Shown here: one piece after another, positions 10,791 to 22,610 of the stretch | How positions within the stretch are numbered: the stretch's first letter is position 1 | How the letters are laid out: the number at the start of each line of letters is the position of its first letter | Source of the DNA: Podocnemis expansa | Taxonomy: Eukaryota; Chordata; Testudines; Podocnemididae | Assembly (NCBI GenBank): GCA_007922195.1 | Contig: ML681996.1 | Coordinates: 23,766,932-23,830,931 of the forward strand | Direction of reading: 5' to 3' | Length of the DNA: 64,000 nt | Translations under genes and position numbers: made by a program | The notes under the pieces: generated by a model | What the model was told of the DNA's origin: nothing | Seen by the model: only the letters and a program-made list of their open reading frames with translations | Databases searched by the model: none

Positions 10791-11850
10791 AGGATGGAGA
10801 AGCAGCTACTGACCTTGTGAAATAAATGGTTCTTTGAGATGTGTCCCTCCACAATGGGTACTATGGCAGTGGGGTCCAGGAGTTCATGGACATGCTGATT
10901 GCAATCCTGTTCTGCCAAAGCCTCTATCATCTGGGGCCTATCAAGTAATGGTGTAGGAACAGGATGGTGTGGATAGACAATCATGGTGTGGCTCTGCAGA
11001 TGAACTGTATTGGGACCTGAGCTAGAAAAGCCACAGCTGCTGCTTCAACTCTTGTAGAATGATCCATCATCAAAGCCAGAGGTATGAGTTTCACCTGTTA
11101 ATAGTAAGCTTGAATGCAGGCTGTGATTCAGGATGAAATCTTCTGGGATGATACTAGCAGTCCTCTCATCCATTTGGCAATCACAACAAACAGCTACATG
11201 GACCTGCAGAAAAGCAGTCTTATCAATGTGGGAAGCCAGAGCATATGAAGATGGCTTTCCTCACTAGAGTTCTGGGGTTTCGGGAAGAAAACTGGCAAGA
11301 CAATAGCCTGGTTGACATGGAACTGCTCTATTGCCTTTGGCAAGACGGCCAGGTGAGGGCACAGCTGGACCTTATCTTTGTAGTACACCAGTTCACAAGT
11401 CAGAGCCTTGATTTCAGAGACTTGCCTTGCTGAAGTGGTTGCCACCAAGAAAGCAACTTTCAATGACAGAAGAAAGAAAAGTGCCCATCATTCAAAGGGG
11501 GGCCCAGTGAGCCTTGATAGGACCTGGTGGTACAGAGGCCACTTCCCAAAAGTACATGTCCATTGACTAAGACTGTAGAATATGAGGCCACCTCCATCAA
11601 CATCTTTGTGCCTCTGGGGGATCAGCTGCAGAGCCTCCAATGGTGGTCAGTTTTGCAGGGGCAGAGCATAGCAGCCCCCTAGGTCCAGGGGGGCCTGGCA
11701 GTTCCACCTCCCATTCCCCTCATGGACACATGCACAGAGACTGTCCAGGAGTCATTCCATTGCTAGCCATGTCCTCAAGCAGCATAGCAGCCACTTCTTT
11801 CTCCCAGCCTCACCCCTTCCCCATACCTGTTACCTGATTTTAGATGTGTT
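10790..11850 (-). pseudogene. Old DIRS copy A, terminus and tyrosine recombinase remnant
   Basis: The terminus carries GGTTCTTTGAGATGTGTCCC, a diverged form of the GTTCTTCGAGATGTGTGCTC terminus of the young DIRS at 32973. Minus-strand frames at 11463-11194 match the recombinase core (KVAFLVATTSAR.VSEIKAL, then YKDKVQL and VNQAIVLPVFFPKP), including the Arg of the first catalytic box. Stops and indels abound. Its RNase H and RT parts resume after an insertion block, from about 13700. Confidence 0.75.
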
Positions 11851-11924
11851 TCTGAGTTGTCTAGATGCCTCCTGACTTATCTAGGGTAATAGTTATAACC
11901 ACATATGCATCTTATCCTTTAACC

Positions 11925-12132
11925 CAGGGGTCTCAAACTCAAATCACCACGAGGGCCGCATGAGGACTAGTGGAGGGCCGCATGAGGATTAGTACGGTAG
12001 CCCGAGGGCCATACCACAAACCTTTCCATACAATGATATTGCAAATATCGGTAACAATTGTGTCATTGTGGGCCACAGGAAATAGCTTTAGGGGCCTCAT
12101 GTGGCCTGCAGGTCACGTGTTTGAGACCCCTG
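11925..12132. mobile_element. hAT MITE (CAGGGGTCTCAAAC family)
   Basis: The left CAGGGGTCTCAAACTC and the right (inverted) CAGGGGTCTCAAACAC are near-identical TIRs. The TSD is CTTTAACC (11917-11924) against CTTTAACA (12133-12140), 7 of 8. The 208-bp interior is non-coding and carries repeated GGGCCGCATGAGGA units. A related copy lies at 39698-39864. Confidence 0.9.
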
Positions 12133-12341
12133 CTTTAACACAATTACTTATCGGGGCCAAAGATCCCAAACATATGTATGCTAACAGCCCTAGCTTTTTA
12201 TACAGGATGTGGCCTATTGGTAGCTTCCATTATAGCTCCAATACTTTAACATGTAATCTATGATTGTCTCATAATAAAACAAATACCTAAATTTATAAGG
12301 AAAAGTATATATGTGCAAGCAGGCAGGCTAGTCCTATAGAC

Positions 12342-12938
12342 TAATGATTCGCAACCTTTTCAGTAACATGGCACAGTTCAATAAGACAAACAATTCCACA
12401 GCACACCCACTTTCTTCAGCTGAACTGATTGTTCATAAACATTATTTACATTTCATGGTTACAGTCTTACTAAAGAGGTTTGCAACGTAGTGGCTAGACT
12501 GCTGCTTAGCATGCAGAAGGTCCTGGGTTCAATTCCCAGGGGGTTGGACTCGATGATCTCATGAGGTCCCTCCCAGCCCTTTGATTTGATTTGATAGTGC
12601 ATACAACAAGTTAAAAAAGGATCAAATGCATTAATGTTTCAAATCCACTAGAAAAAAATACACATCTCAATTTTGCCCTTTGGCCACCTGTGTGCAGACT
12701 GTAAATGTTTTAGAATTGAAAGACCAATACCTCGCTATTAATGTGATGGTTAATTTTCACAAGTTCTGTAAATTGTAACTTTGGTTGGATAGAATATTGT
12801 TTAAGATGAAAAAATATTTGTTTTACACTGGATTTTCATTACCTTTGTCCAAAAATTCACAGTACATCAGTTTGCAGAGGCACACTGAACAGTTTTCACA
12901 GCACAAGTGTGAAGCGCCACACTGGTTGAAAACCACTG
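12342..12938. mobile_element. hAT element carrying a nested SINE
   Basis: Degraded TIRs (left TAATGATTCGCAACC, right inverted CAGTGGTTTTCAACC) are flanked by CTATAGAC (12334-12341) and CTATAGGC (12939-12946), an 8-bp TSD with one mismatch. A tRNA-type SINE (12487-12595) is inserted within it. The remaining arms are AT-rich and non-coding. Confidence 0.8.
12487..12595 (+). mobile_element. tRNA-derived SINE with CR1-like tail
   Basis: The head is tRNA-like, with an A-box-like GTGGCTAGACTG and a B box GGTTCAATTCC at 12527-12537. The tail GGGTTGGACTCGATGATCTC..GAGGTCCCTCCCAGCCCT is the CR1 3' end recognised by CR1 reverse transcriptase. It finishes in a TTGAT-type microsatellite, as CR1-mobilised elements do. 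This architecture is known from turtle Pol III SINEs. It inserted into a hAT element and so postdates it. Confidence 0.85.
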
Positions 12939-13195
12939 CTATAGGCTACATGCTCCTTTCCCATGTGGGCCCAGCAGAATGCCCAGGAGCTGCTCTTGCC
13001 TCAGTGTGGCAACTGCTCTCACCTGCCAAGATTTCACCAGATACCTGGCCAACCATGCAAGCACATCCCTCTCATTAAAGGTACACCAGAAATCTCAGAT
13101 TATAATGGATTATTAATATTTTGTCAGACTACAGTTTTTTAGATACATACTTATGCTATTGATGCAATGTGTTTTAACACCACTTAGCTTTTAAG

Positions 13196-13400
13196 CAAAA
13201 AGAGCAAGGAGTCTTGTGGCACTTAAAGACTAACATATTTATTTATCACATGAGTTTTCATGGGAGAATATCCCACTTCATCACAAGCTCTCTTCTCCCA
13301 CAAAAGCTCATGTGATAAATAAATCTGTTAATCTTTAAGTGCCACAAGAAGGCACTTTGCTTTTTTTGCTTTACTAAACTAACACGGCTGGCCCTTTGGA
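13196..13400 (-). mobile_element. Short fold-back PLE unit with 14-bp TSD
   Basis: It is a 205-bp palindromic element. Both arms carry TTAAAGA.TAACA and the CACATGAG.TTT block, in opposite orientation, meeting around 13285. Perfect duplications ACTTAGCTTTTAAG flank it (13182-13195 and 13401-13414). The left end begins at CAAAAAGAGCAAGG. The right end runs to the CCCTTTGGA terminus. Confidence 0.85.
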
Positions 13401-13699
13401 ACTTAGCTTTTAAGAAGGTTCTCATACACAATGTTTAAAAAAAACTGGTGGTGGTGCTGGAAGTGGTTGTATTTTACAGTTTGTTGGTGGTGCGCAATGT
13501 GACAGTTTTGGCACCACAACCTTAATTGACAATAATGCCAGATCTTTTTGTTTTAATTGAAGGAGATATTCCAAACTGCACTGAACAGATGACGTAGCTG
13601 GGGAAAGATCTTGTTCAGATACCCAGCTGGAGAAACACATCCACATCACCAGATAGAGGCTCTGGAGGAAGGTTTTTGCTTCTTAGCAGGACATGTTGC

Positions 13700-16620
13700 A
13701 CTTGGGTGGAGCAGGCCCATTCATCAAGGCTTAGTCATTCAGTATCCACATCTTCTGCTGCAGGGAAGCTAGGTTCAGATGCAGCAGTCAACTTTGGTCT
13801 TGTGAAATCAAGTCTGGTTGGCTTCGTAGCGTGTTGCCGATAAGTCTAGCAACATGTCAAATTGCTGCTGGTGAGGCCGTGGCAGAGCTAACAAGATGAC
13901 TTTCACTCTGTCCCTCTTGAGCTTCATGAAGACCTTGTGAATGAGGGGAATTTGTGGGAAAACTTACTTCAATTCCTCCAGCCATGACAGAGAAAGGCAT
14001 CCAGAAGTGATCCATTGTTGAGTTCTTGCAGGGAACTGACATGATGACATTTTCTGTTTCGTGAGGAGGTCCACTTGTGGAGTTCCCCATCTCTGAAAGA
14101 TGATCTTGACAATCTACACACATCAGAACATTTGTGGCAAGAGAATAAGGGCCCGCTGAAGTGATCTACCAATGTGTTCTTGATTTCCAGGAGCTGTAGC
14201 CATAACTGTAGCAATGAGGGTCTTCTCATTGAGACAGCCAACACAATTGTCCTAGCATCAAAATGACCAGATCAGAGGCTTCCTGGAGGGATGCTTGAGC
14301 TACCTTCTTGCCCTCCTCCAGTATAGCTTCTAGCAGGGCCAGCTTGACCAATAAGCAAACGAGACCCTGGCTCAGGGCATCATTTACTTAGGGGTGGCAG
14401 AGGCCAGCCCATAGGGTGGGCTTCACTCTCTTGCCCCATCTCTGGGCTGGTCCACCCTGCCCCTAGGGAGGAACAGCTGGCCCAGGGGAAGGGTGAGAGA
14501 GTATAGCCCAGTCTCTGGGCTGGCCCACTCCACCCTGGGCTGACTGTTCCCTGCCCTGGGGGTGGAGTGAGATGGCCTTGAGTGGAGGCTGGGTTCTGCC
14601 CCCCACCTTCCCCACTATGCCATGGGGGGTAAGCACAAAATTGAAAGCTGGCTCAGTGCACCAAATGCCCTTGAGCCGGCCCTGGCCTCCAGGTAGACAG
14701 CACAGCCCACACAGAAGTCACATAGGAGGAGGGCCTCTTGGCGGAGGACTGAATACTGCACTCCCCCCACTTGTTAATGTAATACATCAAAATCATATTG
14801 TTTGTCAACACTTGCATTACCTTGCTGAACAGCTAGGGAAAGAACACCTCACGAGGCAATTAGGATGCCCTGAGCTCCCTGCCATTTATATGTAATATCA
14901 ACTCCTCACTGAATCAGAGGCCTTGGGTTCTGAGGGTGCTGAGGTGGGTGCCCCATCCTGAATCCAAAGTGTCCAATACCAGGGCCAACATTGGCCTCAG
15001 GGCCGCAAAGGGTATCCCGAATGACACATAAGGCAGGTTTGACCAACATACTAGGGAGGTAAGTATTGGTGGAGAGACCATGAGGACCATGTCCAAATGG
15101 TGCCTAGCTGGGAAATAAACTGATGCCAGCCACATCTGCAGAGGTCTGAGGCGTAACCTCATGTGCTGAACCATGTAGGTTCATGCTGCCATGTGCTCTA
15201 ACAGTTTTGAAGCATACACACAACCATTCTGAGAGAGTGAGCTTGTCCTGAGCTAGAAGCTCTGATGAAGCCAAGAACCTGGCCTTGGGTAGAAGCACCC
15301 TAACTCAGGAAGGGTTTGTAGAGTGCCTCAATGAACTATCCTTTGTACCTGGTCCTAATGTTGATTTTTGTTCATTTATCAACAGGCCTAATATTTGACA
15401 TTTGGCCTGAATAACAACAACAATGCTGTTTTGGACCCGAGCCTTTGAGTGATTCTTGATGAGTCAGTCATTGAAATAAGGGAAGACTTGCATGCTCCAT
15501 TGCCTGAGGTATGTCGTGGCCACTCTCATGCATTTTGTGAAAAATCACTCGCACTTTCAATAAACCAAAGGGAAATACTGTGAACTGGTAGTGCTTATTC
15601 CTGACTATGAACCACAGGAATCTTCTATGGCCCCATAAGAAACATGAGCATACATGTCTCTTCAGTCAAGGGCAGCATACCAGATGTCAGGATCCAGGGA
15701 GGGGATGATGGAAGCCAGACAGACCAAGTGAAACTTCAAATTCTTGAGATACTTGTTAAGGCAATGAGGTCCCAAATGGGTTGCAAGCCCCCTTTGGCCT
15801 TGGGATGAGTAGCACCATTTCCCTCTCCGCTCTCAGGGAATTTCCTCAACAGTGTCTACCCACAGGAGAGCTTGTATTTTCTGGGCAAAAAGTTGCTCAC
15901 GAGAAGGGTCCCTGAACAAAGACGAGGAGGGAGTGGGAAGGTGGAAATGAAACACATAGGAAGATGTGCCCAACTTGCCCATTTTTATAGCAGTCCAGTA
16001 GGAAGAAGAGTGTGAGATGATCCAAAAATAAAGGGGAGGCTGGATTCTGGATACAGGACAGTAGATCGCTGCTGGGCACACCTTCAGAAGGCCTGCCTAC
16101 CTTCAGAGGGGTAGTGGCTTGAGTCCAAATGAAAGGCAGCAGCAGGAGCCCTGGACCCAACATCTAATTCCTATTTTTGTTTCTCTAGGGCTCATTCTTG
16201 AACTGACCCACAAAATTCTGAGGCTGTTGGTGCTTGAAGTGTCTCCTAGAGATTGAGGGTGTAGGGATACATAGAGTCGAGCGTGGTTCTAGAGTCCTTT
16301 AAAAACTGCAGTCTTTGTCTGTTCCGCAAACAGAGCTGCACCGTTAAATGGGAGGTCCTAAATGGAGTTTTGACTTCTGAGGACAAGCCAGATGACTGTA
16401 GCCATAAGGGTCTTCTCTCTGAGACAGTTAACACCATTGTCCTAGCCGCCCAATGACCACATCAAAGGCTTCTGAAGGGAGGCCTGAGTTACTGTCTTGC
16501 CCTCCTCCAGTATAGCCCCAAACTCCAAACAGAAGTACTGAGGCAGAGAGTCTTTGAACTTGGCCATATACTGCCAGATATAATCATATCTTCCTCCTAA
16601 GAGCTTACTGGTTCAATTAT
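13700..16620 (-). pseudogene. Old DIRS copy A continued: RNase H, RT and Gag remnants
   Basis: Comparison with the young DIRS shows minus-strand relics in order. 13860-14200 is the end of the RNase H frame. 14200-14330 is a Gag-like block that reappears at 16380-16520, implying a rearrangement. 14780-15180 is the RNase H core (a LRLRPLQMWLASV segment at about 15110-15160). 15400-15840 is the reverse transcriptase. 16250-16440 is the Gag C-terminal part (SSGLSSEVKTPFRT). A hAT element interrupts at 14334. All frames are broken. Confidence 0.7.
14334..14684. mobile_element. hAT element (CAGGGCCGGCTC family)
   Basis: The left end CAGGGCCAGCTTGA and the right end (inverted) CAGGGCCGGCTCAA are TIRs. 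Flanks GCTTCTAG (14326-14333) and GCCTCCAG (14685-14692) match at 6 of 8, both differences being C/T. The interior is GC-rich and non-coding. It sits inside DIRS copy A. Confidence 0.75.
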
Positions 16621-19600
16621 GTAGACTCAGGGTAGAGTAAACCATTCTGCAAGGAGCTGAAGGTAAATTCATTTGAGTTCTGTATTGAGCTATTGTACCT
16701 ACAAGGGAGACCAGGGACAGAAATCTGTCTTGAAGTGGGAAGGCTTTGGCCTGTAATCCATCTAGATCAGTCCTTATGAATTCTAAGCATTATTCTGATG
16801 TGAGGGTCAACTTTTGGGAACTGATCAATAATCCCAGTTTCGTGAACAACCATACTATGTCACTGGTGGCTCAACAAGCCTCCTGAAGTGATGTTGCTCT
16901 GAGGAGACAATTGGTCAGGTATAGATCATTATCTCCTTGTGATTGTGAATGGGCTTGCACCACTGATAGAACTCTTGGGGGCCTATAAAAATCTGAAGGA
17001 GAGGAATGTATTGGTAGTAGTCATGTCCCAGAGTGAACCTAAGAAGATATCTGTGAGCCAACAGTATTAAAATGTGAAAGCAGGTGTCTTACAGGTTGAG
17101 GCTGAAAAACCACTCTTCCTGTTCCAAAGATATGATCTTCAATACACTGACCCTCTTGAACTTCTCAGCTTTGGCAAATTTGTTGAGTGCTTTGAGGTCC
17201 AGGATGGGTCCCCAATCTCAATTCCTTTTGGGTAGTAAGAAATAAGAGTAGAAACTACTGCCTCATATAGTACTAGTTCTATAGCTCCAACTGCAGGAAG
17301 CAAGCTGTCTCTTACCTTAGTGCTTTCATCAAAAGGGTCTCAAAAGAGGGATGGAACTTGGTGAAGTGGATAGAATAACCAAATCTGAAAATCTCTAGGA
17401 CCCGTCTGCCTGGCATTATATGCTCCAAGATACTGTGGAATGCTGCCAATCATTGGCCAAATGGATGCATTGGCAAAAGCAGCAGCAGGGAGAGTTCTCG
17501 TGGTGTCTTGATATGCCCATCAAAAGTGGTGCGTAGGGGCAGAGGGTTGATTTGATGACTAGGAGCGCAAAAACTTCAGTTTGGGGAATCTGCCTTTCTT
17601 CCTTCAGGACTTGTGGTGTCATTGTGATAGGAATCTGAATGACTATGGCCTCTTTTGGGGTATTGAGGGCTAATATCTCTTTTGCCCCAGTGTGTACACA
17701 CTCAGTGACCTGACGGTGGCCATGTAACTCTTCAAGGAGTGGAGGAAGGCATCAGTTTTCTAAGCAAAAAGCTTGACAACCTCAAAAGGCAGGTCCTCCA
17801 CTTCAGCCTGCACCTCCTTTGGGAATCCTAAGAGATGAAGCTACAACATCCATCTTATCACCACAACCTGGTTATGGTTCTGGCAGCTGCATCAGCAGTG
17901 TCAAAGGCCAATTGCAAAGACATTTTTTTGCTACCAAACGCCCCTCCTGGGATAGTGAAGAAGTCCAAGGAGCTCTCTGGCAATTTATCAATACAGGTAC
18001 ATATATGTACTTTGCCATAAGAGCCTGGTAGTTGGTAATTCAAAATGGTAAGGTGTCTGAGGAATACACCTTCCTCCCAAATAGCTCAAGGTGCTTCCAA
18101 CTCTCTGTCAAACACAAGGGTTCACAGTGACTACCAAAATAGAATAGGGTGACAGATGAGTGAACAGGAACTCTTGATTTCTTTGCAGGAACATAAAATT
18201 TGTGTCCATCTGCTTGTATGCCAGGGCCACCAGAGCCTTTTTTTTTCCTCCCCTCACTGTTTTAGCTGGATGTAGGATTTTGAAGGCAGATGAAGCATGG
18301 AGGGTATCTATTGGACAATGGTGTGCATTTTTAACCTTTTCTAATGGTATACAAGAAAATATTGGCCACTCGCTTCACCAGGCCCTGAAACAACTGGAAA
18401 TCACCCACTATGGAAGAATGTGATGGCATGATTCCAATAAAAAAGATATGGCCTTGGGTGTTACCTCCTCTTCTAAGTCTACATCCTGTTCCTCCAATTC
18501 TTGAGGGACTGAGGCCTCTGATGCTATAGGTGATGGATCATGCCTAGCAGGTTCCCAGGTGATGCTTGGTGCTGTGCCTGAGGCAGGGTGCTGATGTGCC
18601 ATCCAGAGGTCTCAGTATGGCCACTGTAGTAGCATAGGCCCTGGTGAAGACTCCATGAGTGGGCAAACTAGGATGTGTGCCATCTCATGATATATTTTCT
18701 AGATCCCATTGATAGTGGATCCTGGATGGAGCTTGGGAAGAGTATTGAGAAACTCCTTTGGACTCACTGTCTGACCCCTCACTTGACAGTGGAGCATGGC
18801 ATGACTGTGAGTAAACACCCATTGACTGGCCTTGACTCAACACTGTGATCTTTGTACCAAGGAGCAAAGTCAGGTGTTTCCAGTTTAGCCGAGTCCCCAG
18901 GCAGATGGAATTCAGCTGCTACTGAGTGCCTCAGCATTGTGCCAGCAGTAGAAGAGACCTCACCCTTACCAATCTCTGCAGCATCAGATGAGCCAATGCT
19001 GCTGACGGTATCATCAGCTCATGTATTGGGAGTGTTTTAAAGTGTCTACCTTTATCCCTCCATACTGAAGAATCAGTGTCTGTGCCCAAAGTGTTCTGAG
19101 CCTGTCCATGGTGCCAGGCACCAACTGCCACAGAGAGACATTGGAGCCAGATGATCTGTGTACCAGTGGTGCAGAGGATAATGGGCAAGATAGTTATCAG
19201 TTATCCCTGGGCTTGCTTAGGAGACTTTTTTCTTTCTAGAGTTATGAGAGGAATCTCTAGACTGTTTCTTTAACCTACTTTCCTTTGACATTGAAGATCA
19301 AGGGAGACTCTCGCTCACCAGAGGACTGGGGTGAGCCCCCCTTCAGAAAGATGATTTTTTGGCAGAGCTCTGTCCTTGTGTGACCCTCATCAGGGCTGCT
19401 AGGAGAGGGAATACTTTTGTTTGATGTGGCCCTCACTGAGGCAGCAAAAACTTTGGGAATGCTTGCCTGCAACTGGAATTGCCTTATTGCAAGAGGAACA
19501 CTTTTTGAAGCCTGGTGAGTCAGTGGGATCGCAGACACAAGAAAAAGTTATTTTCTTTCTTATTTGATCCCCCCCCAAGCATGGCCAAAGTCAGTAGAAA

Positions 19601-19830
19601 GCTAAGGTTTTCTAAACAGGAGTCAACAGACCCACTAATGGACAGTTAAAGGCTCCATCTCTAGCAAAGAGGAACTGAGGACAGTTAGCCTATGCATGCA
19701 TGCTAGCCTTCTAATACACTACAAGGAAACAGTGCATGTGAGGGCTCAGTGGACAATGCTACCAAATTTTCCAATTAGTAGTGCAAGGATGCACATATCC
19801 CTACAGTACAGCACTCTTAGGAACACTACA
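16620..19830 (-). pseudogene. Old DIRS copy B: RT and Gag remnant
   Basis: From 16735 the sequence parallels DIRS copy C at 30620 (shared GGAAGGCTTTGGCCTGTA and following bases), which encodes on the minus strand the RT thumb-side segment LLINSQKLTF. RT remnant runs to about 17230 and Gag remnant to about 19560, with Cys/His-poor decayed leader sequence to about 19830. 18270-18420 parallels 31150-31290. The recombinase and RNase H parts are missing, so this copy is truncated or was joined to copy A by deletion. Confidence 0.65.
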
Positions 19831-20284
19831 CTTAAGATAATTTCACAATATAAATCAGTAATTCATTCAGTTTAGTAACGGTAACCAGATCTCAAAAATG
19901 GAACAGTAGAATTAGAGAAGGTTCTGAGTCAAGTGACTGGAATGAGAAGGGAGACGGAAATAATTTATATGAAAAAAACCCCTGAAAATATTTCAACTGT
20001 TTACCTTAGAAAGGGTACAAATGGGGGCAGGGGGGAGAGAACAGGATAAGGACACAGTACAGAAGATTGGAAGCCTCTGTTCACATTCTCATAGTATCAG
20101 AATGAGGGGATAACTCTGAAATATAACATTCAAAACTGATCAATTATTTTTTTTCCCCAGTCCACAATTAGCTTGTCAAACTCTTTGCCACATGATGCCA
20201 TTGAGACCCAGACCTTCATAGGATTGAAAGGGTTATAGATACAGACAAATAACCACATTTTTAGTAATAAATCTTTAAAATTTT

Positions 20285-20470
20285 TTGAAAAGGGTGTAAA
20301 TCCTCATGCTTCAGGGCTTAACGCATCCTGTAATTGTTGACGGTTAGGAAGAAATCTTCTTGTAGGGTTTCTTTTATCCTCTGAAGCATGCATTACTAGT
20401 AATGACAGTGAGGGGACAATAGACTGGAAAGACCCCTGGTCTAACAAAGTATAGTGCATCCTATTTCACA
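20285..20470 (+). mobile_element. CR1-type 3' end fragment
   Basis: GTGTAAATCCTCATGCTTCA, GGTTAGGAAGAAATCTTCTT and a closing ATAGACTGGAAAGACCCCTGG block follow the order of a common sauropsid CR1-like 3' region. The closing block corresponds to the 'ctagatggacc..tggtctg' tail seen intact near 46780. No coding sequence is present. Confidence 0.55.
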
Positions 20471-21490
20471 TCCTATGCTGTGTCTCCAGCCAAGTATTGA
20501 GATGTTGCTATAGAGAATATGCAGACTGCTTATCAGTGTAATTCACTGCCAACTTTCTATTTTTCCATAGTACGAAACCTAGGAGAAACAAGGATTAGAT
20601 TTCCTCCCAGCATTCTTTTTCCCCCCACTGTACCAAGACACTGTTTTAGTAATCCATCCTTCATCTCTTTGTCAATGCCTTGTCCAACAGGATTTCCCCA
20701 TTTCTGCAGTCCCCAGATCACATCATTATCAACTGCAAGAGTCCTGTAAGTGAGAAGGTGCCTTAAAGTGCATTTATGTGCAACTAAATATCCACTTTGC
20801 AGTCTAGAGTAAATGAGAATCAGGCATTTGCTGAGCAGTACTTTCAGTGTAGTTCCAACATTCTTTGATGTGTGGTGCCTTAAAAGGGCCATTTACTTTG
20901 ACTATTCTTAGGGTCATATTCTCCCTTTAAGGGCCAATGAAATTCAGGACTAAGTTATTTATTTTCTCCATTTTGTTCGACTTATACTGAAACTAGTCAT
21001 TTTACATAGATAATATTCAAGTGAACCTATCCTTCAAAGTTCTAAAAATAATTCCTATGGTTAAATCCTCTGTTTACCCCAGCTTGTGTGTTTTTGTCCT
21101 AGTAGCTCTTTACTTATCAATATAGCCTTTCTTCCTGTCCCTCGCACAATCTCACCATTGTTAATGGGTGTAATGTTTGCTGCATTTACTTTTTCCAACC
21201 ATTTCCTGAGAATATGCCACCTCTATTCCTCATCTGCACGAGTTTTGTGACTTTATGTATATAATGGAATTAAGTGTGTGACTGCAGTCCAAACAGGTGA
21301 TCACATGGTGTAACATGGTGTTGATGGTTCATGTTTTCTCTAAAAACAAGGCACAAACTAGCTTGTTGTATTTCTGAAGATGAAAACTGAGCCTATCAAC
21401 CTACATCTGAAAAAATGCATGGCGAGGTGATATGCAGCAACTGAATAGTATGAAAAAAACAGGTTATTTAAACAATTAAACACAGTTCAT
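20471..21490. other. Intergenic stretch, nothing recognised
   Basis: This is AT-rich sequence without a supportable gene or repeat. Short open frames (for example 20557-20892 minus) show no recognisable protein features and are taken as chance. Confidence 0.4.
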
Positions 21491-21994
21491 TTTTTTCTTA
21501 TTTAATAAATAATGTCAAAAAAGTGATTTTTTTTTAACACATTACTGGAAAAACAACAGTCACTTGTAAACTTCGGCAGTTATACAAGTTATCAAAAAAC
21601 AGGTTCAAATTTGGAAACCAGTTTGTCAGGTGGACATTTCATATCCAGTTTAAGTGGAAGCCAGGGTACCTGCCTTCAGCTACTGATGACTTTTCCTCTC
21701 CTAGGCTTGGTCTTCTGCTGCTCTGGTTCCAGAGATGACCTCACTGTGCACAAGCCAAAAAATCCGGTTTCTTCTTCAATGTTGTATGTCAGCAAAAATG
21801 TGGCAAATTGCAATAACTGTGTAAAATAACATTACTCCTTGTATAGTACTATCATCATACAGATGTTGAAATAAGTTTGTCACAGCAGCAGCAACATAAC
21901 ATTTCATCTTGATGGAAGCTTTACAAAAAAGTGAAACCAAATATTATATGTGCTTACACACATTGGACAAAACACAGGTGGTTTACATTTCACT

Positions 21995-22004
21995 TTTATT
22001 TATT
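21995..22004 (-). terminator. Candidate polyadenylation signal, tandem AATAAATAAA
   Basis: Overlapping AATAAA hexamers on the minus strand, about 3.8 kb after the RBPJ stop, are an alternative distal 3' end of the gene. Confidence 0.35.
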
Positions 22005-22600
22005 CCTTGAAACTGCCCATATTGCAGATTTTTTTTTGATGAAATATGGAACTGATTAATTCGTTTTTCTACAAAATTATGGTAAAAACTTGCTCAATTA
22101 TCTACCTTATTGCTAAGAAATTTTACAGGTGCACAGTTTGTAAAATATAACCCTTAAAGGACTGAATGCATTCAACTTGCAGCAAGGTTAAAGAAAAACT
22201 AAAACTACGCATAGCACCTACATGTGGACCAATGTAGTACTGACTGTAGGCAAATATTCACAAAAAGTGGGAACCGATTATCCATTTTATACCTTTATGA
22301 AGGGAGGAAATAGTTCAGTCCTACAAGGGTTAAAGAGAAACCCTAATATATTATTGTTTCTAAGAGAGCTGCCACTCAACCCCACAGTACAGTGCTTGAA
22401 AACAAAGTCAAATGTCTGGCACAGGAAAGTACACACATTTGTTCAGTATTCATCAAAAACACAGCTGCTTTTGAAAGTAAAAGTAAATAACATGGTTAAT
22501 AATTCAACAGCGTTTTGTTTCAAAATGACACCTCTATGGAGTTATTTGGTCTGAAGAGGATAACTCACTTCTTTCACTTTATGGAGGGGATATTTATGGT

Positions 22601-22610
22601 TTTATTTATT
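22601..22610 (-). terminator. Candidate polyadenylation signal, tandem AATAAATAAA
   Basis: The minus strand reads two overlapping AATAAA hexamers about 3.2 kb after the RBPJ stop. It is a candidate for a distal RBPJ 3' end. A similar doublet sits at 21995-22004. Confidence 0.35.

Noticed and set aside
12487..12560. tRNA gene
   Set aside because: A and B boxes are present, but no full cloverleaf or acceptor stem closes, and the CR1-like tail and TTGAT repeats identify a SINE.
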